A stretch of DNA of 8,072 nt, from positions 1-8,072 of the forward strand of contig JAZDLM010000041.1 of assembly GCA_043801895.1 (NCBI GenBank). The letters run 5' to 3'. This DNA comes from JAZDLM01 sp043801895 (GTDB taxonomy: Bacteria; Patescibacteriota; Kazan-3B-28). A program made the position numbers and the translations under genes. The notes beneath the pieces are model-generated. The model saw only the letters and a list, made by a program, of their open reading frames with translations. It ran no database searches and was not told the DNA's origin. Positions 5,925 to 8,072 of this stretch are shown one piece after another. The first letter of the stretch is position 1. Every line of letters begins with the position of its first letter.

Positions 5925-5941
5925 GCCGTTAGATTAACGGC
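5925..5941. repeat. Perfect 7-3-7 inverted repeat, possible operator
   Basis: GCCGTTA and TAACGGC flank the spacer GAT, ending one base before the M23 ATG. If the promoter at 5894-5922 is right, the dyad covers the transcription start and could be a repressor operator. If the gene is read through from mfd, the RNA could form a hairpin against the start codon. No T-tract follows, so it is not an intrinsic terminator. Confidence 0.5.
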
Positions 5942-5942
5942 G

Positions 5943-6701
5943 ATGTTATCGAGAAAATCACTCTTCGGGTTAGCTTGGGCGGGAGGTTTGGCAATTGGCA
6001 TATTAATGAATGCCCCGGTTTTAGCTGAGGCCACGATTGCCCCGTCCGACCACCAATCGGCTGTCCAAATGGTCATGCCCCTAGCCGGCGAGTCTTCGCA
6101 TGTAAATTATTCAGACGAAGACCCGCGTTATGACACTTATGACTGGCAGGACGTTAATAGTGGCAAGTGGAGCAGATTCGCGGTAGCTAGCAGCCAATTT
6201 ATTTATGCGCCCAAAGACGGATGGTTTGTGTATGGACTATTTGGGCCTATCGAAGCAGTTAAATACGATTTCAACAGTAAGTATAAGTTGTGGGGTGGTC
6301 GTCACAATGGCATCGATTTTGCGACTCCCATTGGCACGCCGGTAATCGCGGCCCTGGCGGGGAAAGTGATTTTTGCTGGTAATTCCGCTGGTCAAACTTT
6401 AGTTGTTCAAAATGGTAATCTGCAAATCACTTACGCGCACTTGAATAAATTCTTGGTCAAGGTAGGGGAGGGCGTAGAACAAGGACGGGTTATTGCTAAA
6501 AGCGGCAAATCCGGCGCCCTGAGCCCTCACCTTCATTTTCAGATCGATGAATTACGCGGAACTGAGCTGTGGGCGATCAACCCGGTCAAATACTTGCGTC
6601 CAGAGCTAGAAAAGGCTATTGTGCCTAATGTACCGGCCAATCGGTACATTAACGGTAACTTACCAGACTGGGAAACCCCAGCGGAAGACTTTCGCTGGTA
6701 G
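5943..6701 (+). CDS. Secreted M23-family (LytM-like) zinc metallopeptidase
   Basis: M23 enzymes cut peptide cross-links of peptidoglycan outside the membrane, in growth, division or attack on other cells. This 252-aa protein starts with a signal peptide: basic M-L-S-R-K, a hydrophobic run to about residue 26, and a likely cleavage after V-L-A near residue 28. A linker of about 85 residues leads to the catalytic domain (about 110-220). Zinc ligands H121-N-G-I-D125 and H198 are present, as are the catalytic histidines of Y-A-H166-L and H196-L-H198-F, so it should be active. No LysM, SH3 or other wall-binding domain is visible; the last 30 residues (P-x-N-R-Y-x-N-G-N-L-P-D-W-E) are unrecognised. 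The ATG is chosen because it gives the signal peptide; no Shine-Dalgarno is seen and a perfect dyad abuts the start. It probably shares a transcript with the 186-aa gene 31 bases downstream. Confidence 0.9.
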   Translation: MLSRKSLFGLAWAGGLAIGILMNAPVLAEATIAPSDHQSAVQMVMPLAGESSHVNYSDEDPRYDTYDWQDVNSGKWSRFAVASSQFIYAPKDGWFVYGLFGPIEAVKYDFNSKYKLWGGRHNGIDFATPIGTPVIAALAGKVIFAGNSAGQTLVVQNGNLQITYAHLNKFLVKVGEGVEQGRVIAKSGKSGALSPHLHFQIDELRGTELWAINPVKYLRPELEKAIVPNVPANRYINGNLPDWETPAEDFRW

Positions 6702-6703
6702 CA

Positions 6704-6717
6704 GTAATCTTGATTAC
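6704..6717. repeat. Short perfect dyad in front of the 186-aa gene
   Basis: GTAATC and GATTAC flank a TT spacer, two bases after the M23 stop codon and four bases before the AGGAGG of the next gene. As RNA the 2-nt loop is unfavourable, so a protein binding site is the likelier role, if any. No promoter could be placed clearly beside it. Confidence 0.3.
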
Positions 6718-6732
6718 GCCAGGAGGCGGGCT

Positions 6733-7293
6733 ATGGAATTATCAAAAGTCCTCGCGGCCACGGTTATTCGACCTCCGGACTTGTATGTGGCCCAGGTGTC
6801 TAGGATTTGGGAGGAAGGCCCCCCTGGCTATGGAGCCTGGTTTTGCCAAGCCACGGTAGTCGGAGGCCCAGATGCCAATTTCCACTTCCAGGCCATTACC
6901 CTGCTTATTTCTCCTGACATCGCCGGCGGGCTTAAGAGTAAGCTCGAAGCGGAGCAACTGATGCCACTGTCGGTCGGCTTTGTCCGGACGCGTATCAAGC
7001 TGAACTCGGCCGTGATGGAATCGATGCCCCAGGCAATTGCCGCCCTGCTCCACGGCGGGCCCGCATTGGTAAAGCTGTCTGGCGAGGAAGCGTACCGACT
7101 CGGGTTCTTTGAGGGGCTTTTGCCTGACGGCCAGCTTGTGTTCCGTTGGCTCACGGATGACCACCCGCGTGGGTCTACCCACCTCACCAACATCAAGACT
7201 CTGCAGCCTGGCCCCGGCCGCCAGACAGTTCTTGAGTTCTACTTGGCAGGACCCGATGCCGAGTCGCTTGATATCCGGGCGCATCCGGAATAA
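6733..7293 (+). CDS. Hypothetical protein, 186 aa
   Basis: I do not recognise this protein. The ATG at 6733 is chosen over an open frame running from 6619 because AGGAGG (6721-6726) lies six bases upstream and because the longer version would overlap the M23 gene by 83 bases. It has no signal peptide, no clear membrane segment and a single cysteine, so it is probably soluble. The pattern of alternating hydrophobic residues (T-V-I-R-P-P, A-Q-V-S-R-I, then F-C-Q-A-T-V-V-G-G and F-H-F-Q-A-I-T-L-L-I) suggests a beta-rich N-terminal half. A glycine-rich turn region (E-G-P-P-G-Y-G near residue 28) and an Ala/Leu helix near 95-105 are visible. Codon choice is richer in C and G at third positions than in mfd. 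It probably shares a transcript with the M23 peptidase, ending at the terminator 7333-7356; a link to cell-wall work is only inference. Confidence 0.7.
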   Translation: MELSKVLAATVIRPPDLYVAQVSRIWEEGPPGYGAWFCQATVVGGPDANFHFQAITLLISPDIAGGLKSKLEAEQLMPLSVGFVRTRIKLNSAVMESMPQAIAALLHGGPALVKLSGEEAYRLGFFEGLLPDGQLVFRWLTDDHPRGSTHLTNIKTLQPGPGRQTVLEFYLAGPDAESLDIRAHPE

Positions 7294-7332
7294 ATAAGTT
7301 CCCAGCCCGGAGTTGAACCCCAGCTTACAGCA

Positions 7333-7356
7333 GGGAGGCCCCAGCCTCCCTTTTTT
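7333..7356 (+). terminator. Strong intrinsic terminator after the 186-aa gene
   Basis: GGGAGGC (7333-7339) pairs perfectly with GCCTCCC (7344-7350) around the loop CCCA, followed by six T (7351-7356). It ends the transcript carrying the M23 and 186-aa genes. Confidence 0.92.
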
Positions 7357-7357
7357 G

Positions 7358-7386
7358 TTGACCGGGAGCGTGGTATTTGCTAGCTT
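7358..7386 (+). promoter_or_regulatory. Predicted promoter of the 133-aa basic protein gene
   Basis: TTGACC (7358-7363) begins two bases after the T-tract of the preceding terminator. After 17 bases comes TAGCTT (7381-7386), a weak -10 with the essential TA and final T. It would start transcription near 7393 and give a leader of about 70 nt. Confidence 0.45.
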
Positions 7387-7387
7387 A

Positions 7388-7441
7388 GGGGCATAGATGG
7401 CGCTAAGCCCCAGGGAAACCAGTAGGACTAATCGCCATCTA
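7388..7441 (+). promoter_or_regulatory. Structured leader with pseudoknot topology
   Basis: Two interleaved perfect complements occur: GGGGC (7388-7392) with GCCCC (7407-7411), and TAGATGGCG (7394-7402) with CGCCATCTA (7433-7441). The 5' arm of the second lies in the loop of the first, so both together would make an H-type pseudoknot. If transcription begins at 7393 only the second helix is complete in the RNA. No known riboswitch class is recognised. Confidence 0.4.
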
Positions 7442-7464
7442 AATCTGCCGTAGCAGGAGTGCGT

Positions 7465-7866
7465 ATGTACATTGAAGATGTGGTTGACAGATTGGTCAAT
7501 GCCGCTAGAACGGGCGAAAGGATTATCCTTAGGGCTCGCGATGGCGGGAAGGTCGTGCTGACTCGCGCTTTCAAAAAATCGCCGCGTCGGCTGACCGTTT
7601 CCCGCCCGGACCTAAGACCGCGAGTTCGCGGCGAGCGCCTCAAGCCCCTAAAGCCAGCAGCTAACTGGCAGCTTAAGGGCTGGGGAGCCAAGACTCCCTC
7701 CAAAATGAAAGCCGCTTTTCGCAGCTTTCTCGACCCCGCCTACATCAAGCTGAACGGCAAAGGCAGACTGCTCCACATCCCTCCAGCTCAAGACCCCGAC
7801 CCGCCTAGAGAGCAAATCATTCCCTACGGCCTGATGGGTCGAGGAGCTAGCCGGAATAATTCTTAA
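7465..7866 (+). CDS. Hypothetical basic protein, 133 aa
   Basis: I do not recognise this protein. ATG 7465 is preferred to GTG 7459 because the best ribosome site, AGGAG (7455-7459), overlaps the GTG but lies five bases from the ATG. The N-terminal segment (M-Y-I-E-D-V-V-D-R-L-V-N-A-A) is a likely amphipathic helix. It is followed by a short beta-like stretch (R-I-I-L-R-A-R-D-G-G-K-V-V-L) and then an Arg/Lys/Pro-rich middle (about 37-90) that gives a strongly positive protein, compatible with nucleic-acid or ribosome binding. The C-terminal 30 residues are proline- and glycine-rich and probably flexible. There is no cysteine, signal peptide or membrane segment. The gene stands alone, with its own predicted promoter and structured leader, and a strong terminator 35 bases after its stop, so its expression is probably controlled separately from its neighbours. 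Confidence 0.65.
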   Translation: MYIEDVVDRLVNAARTGERIILRARDGGKVVLTRAFKKSPRRLTVSRPDLRPRVRGERLKPLKPAANWQLKGWGAKTPSKMKAAFRSFLDPAYIKLNGKGRLLHIPPAQDPDPPREQIIPYGLMGRGASRNNS

Positions 7867-7901
7867 GGTGCCGGCGAATCCCAACGCCAGACCGTCCCGC
7901 G

Positions 7902-7925
7902 CCCGGGCAACCGCCCGGGGTTTTT
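7902..7925 (+). terminator. Strong intrinsic terminator after the 133-aa gene
   Basis: CCCGGGC (7902-7908) pairs perfectly with GCCCGGG (7913-7919) around AACC, followed by G and five T (7921-7925). It closes the single-gene transcript. Confidence 0.92.
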
Positions 7926-7936
7926 CTATGCCAGGC

Positions 7937-7965
7937 TTGACCAATTCCACTCCCTACTATCTAAT
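7937..7965 (+). promoter_or_regulatory. Rightward promoter at the window's right edge
   Basis: TTGACC (7937-7942), a 17-base spacer and TCTAAT (7960-7965) match the sigma-70-type consensus at five of six positions each. Transcription would begin near 7972 and run out of the window, directly downstream of the previous terminator. Confidence 0.65.
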
Positions 7966-8072
7966 AAGGGTACCTGTTGCTTAACAGCTAGCACATTGCC
8001 CACACCACGCATTATGTAGTCTGTCTGGTAGCACGCCCCGGGTTATCCATCTGGCCTTGGCATGAGAGAGAC
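7966..8072 (+). other. Start of a transcript leaving the window; no gene identified
   Basis: About 100 bases after the promoter hold a small hairpin (CTGTT/AACAG with a GCTT loop, 7973-7986) and no Shine-Dalgarno with a credible start codon. It could be the leader of a gene, or the 5' end of an RNA gene, beyond 8072. I recognise no RNA family motif. Confidence 0.3.

Noticed and set aside
6619..6732. Upstream extension of the 186-aa gene to ATG 6619
   Set aside because: It would overlap the end of the M23 gene, including its W-x-T-P-x-E-D-F-R-W tail, and bypass the AGGAGG directly ahead of ATG 6733.
6742..7284. Minus-strand open frame of 180 codons opposite the 186-aa gene
   Set aside because: The plus-strand gene has AGGAGG correctly spaced and a strong terminator; the opposite frame has neither and its composition is that of a shadow frame.
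7290..7332. T-arm-like GGGGTTCAACTCC on the minus strand ahead of the terminator
   Set aside because: The T stem pairs only at its inner two positions and no cloverleaf can be drawn.
59..7866. Genome-wide UGA reassignment to glycine, as in Gracilibacteria and Absconditabacteria
   Set aside because: The recognised long genes, including the 1067-codon mfd, contain no internal TGA. A reassigned code would be expected to use it often. Only the zinc-ribbon gene is affected.
7648..7950. Minus-strand open frame across the 133-aa gene and its terminator
   Set aside because: It crosses a strong rightward terminator, lacks a ribosome site and reads as a shadow of the plus-strand gene.

Overview
The window reads as a compact bacterial chromosome segment at roughly 50% GC. 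I infer a Patescibacteria (Candidate Phyla Radiation) lineage from the stand-alone EF-Tu domain-2-like protein, the DUF475 membrane protein, several short unrecognised ORFs, and frequent starts without a Shine-Dalgarno (SD) site. No taxonomic marker is present, so this is a moderate-confidence guess. I see no mobile element, CRISPR array, rRNA or convincing tRNA.

Left part (1-1404). The minus strand carries a DUF475/TerC-like integral membrane protein (59-991). Upstream of it, after a clear intrinsic terminator (1023-1047), is a tiny zinc-ribbon gene (1103-1300) that is easy to miss because an in-frame UGA splits it. The UGA falls between the two halves of the zinc-binding motif, and a hairpin resembling a bacterial SECIS element lies just after it. 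This gene and the rightward operon start from overlapping divergent promoters at 1327-1369.

Middle part (1404-5897). A rightward operon encodes the EF-Tu domain-2-like protein, an unknown 75-aa charged protein, and peptidyl-tRNA hydrolase (pth). Transcription-repair coupling factor (mfd) follows after 267 bases. That gap appears to hold a leftward non-coding RNA of about 240 nt, with a near-consensus sigma-70-type promoter, an extended rod-like fold and an intrinsic terminator overlapping the end of pth. Its apical loop is C-rich and complementary to SD sequences. On the plus strand the same stretch also reads as a 32-codon leader ORF with a strong SD, ending one base before the mfd GTG.

Right part (5894-8072). 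A secreted M23 metallopeptidase (5943-6701) has its own predicted promoter, with a perfect dyad over the predicted transcription start. An unrecognised 186-aa protein follows, then a strong terminator. Next is a one-gene unit (promoter, leader with pseudoknot topology, basic 133-aa protein, terminator). A final promoter at 7937-7965 fires toward a transcript that leaves the window.

The recognisable genes serve translation (pth, EF-like), DNA repair (mfd), cell-wall remodelling (M23) and membrane function (DUF475). The least explained parts are the UGA-interrupted zinc ribbon and the structured RNA between pth and mfd.
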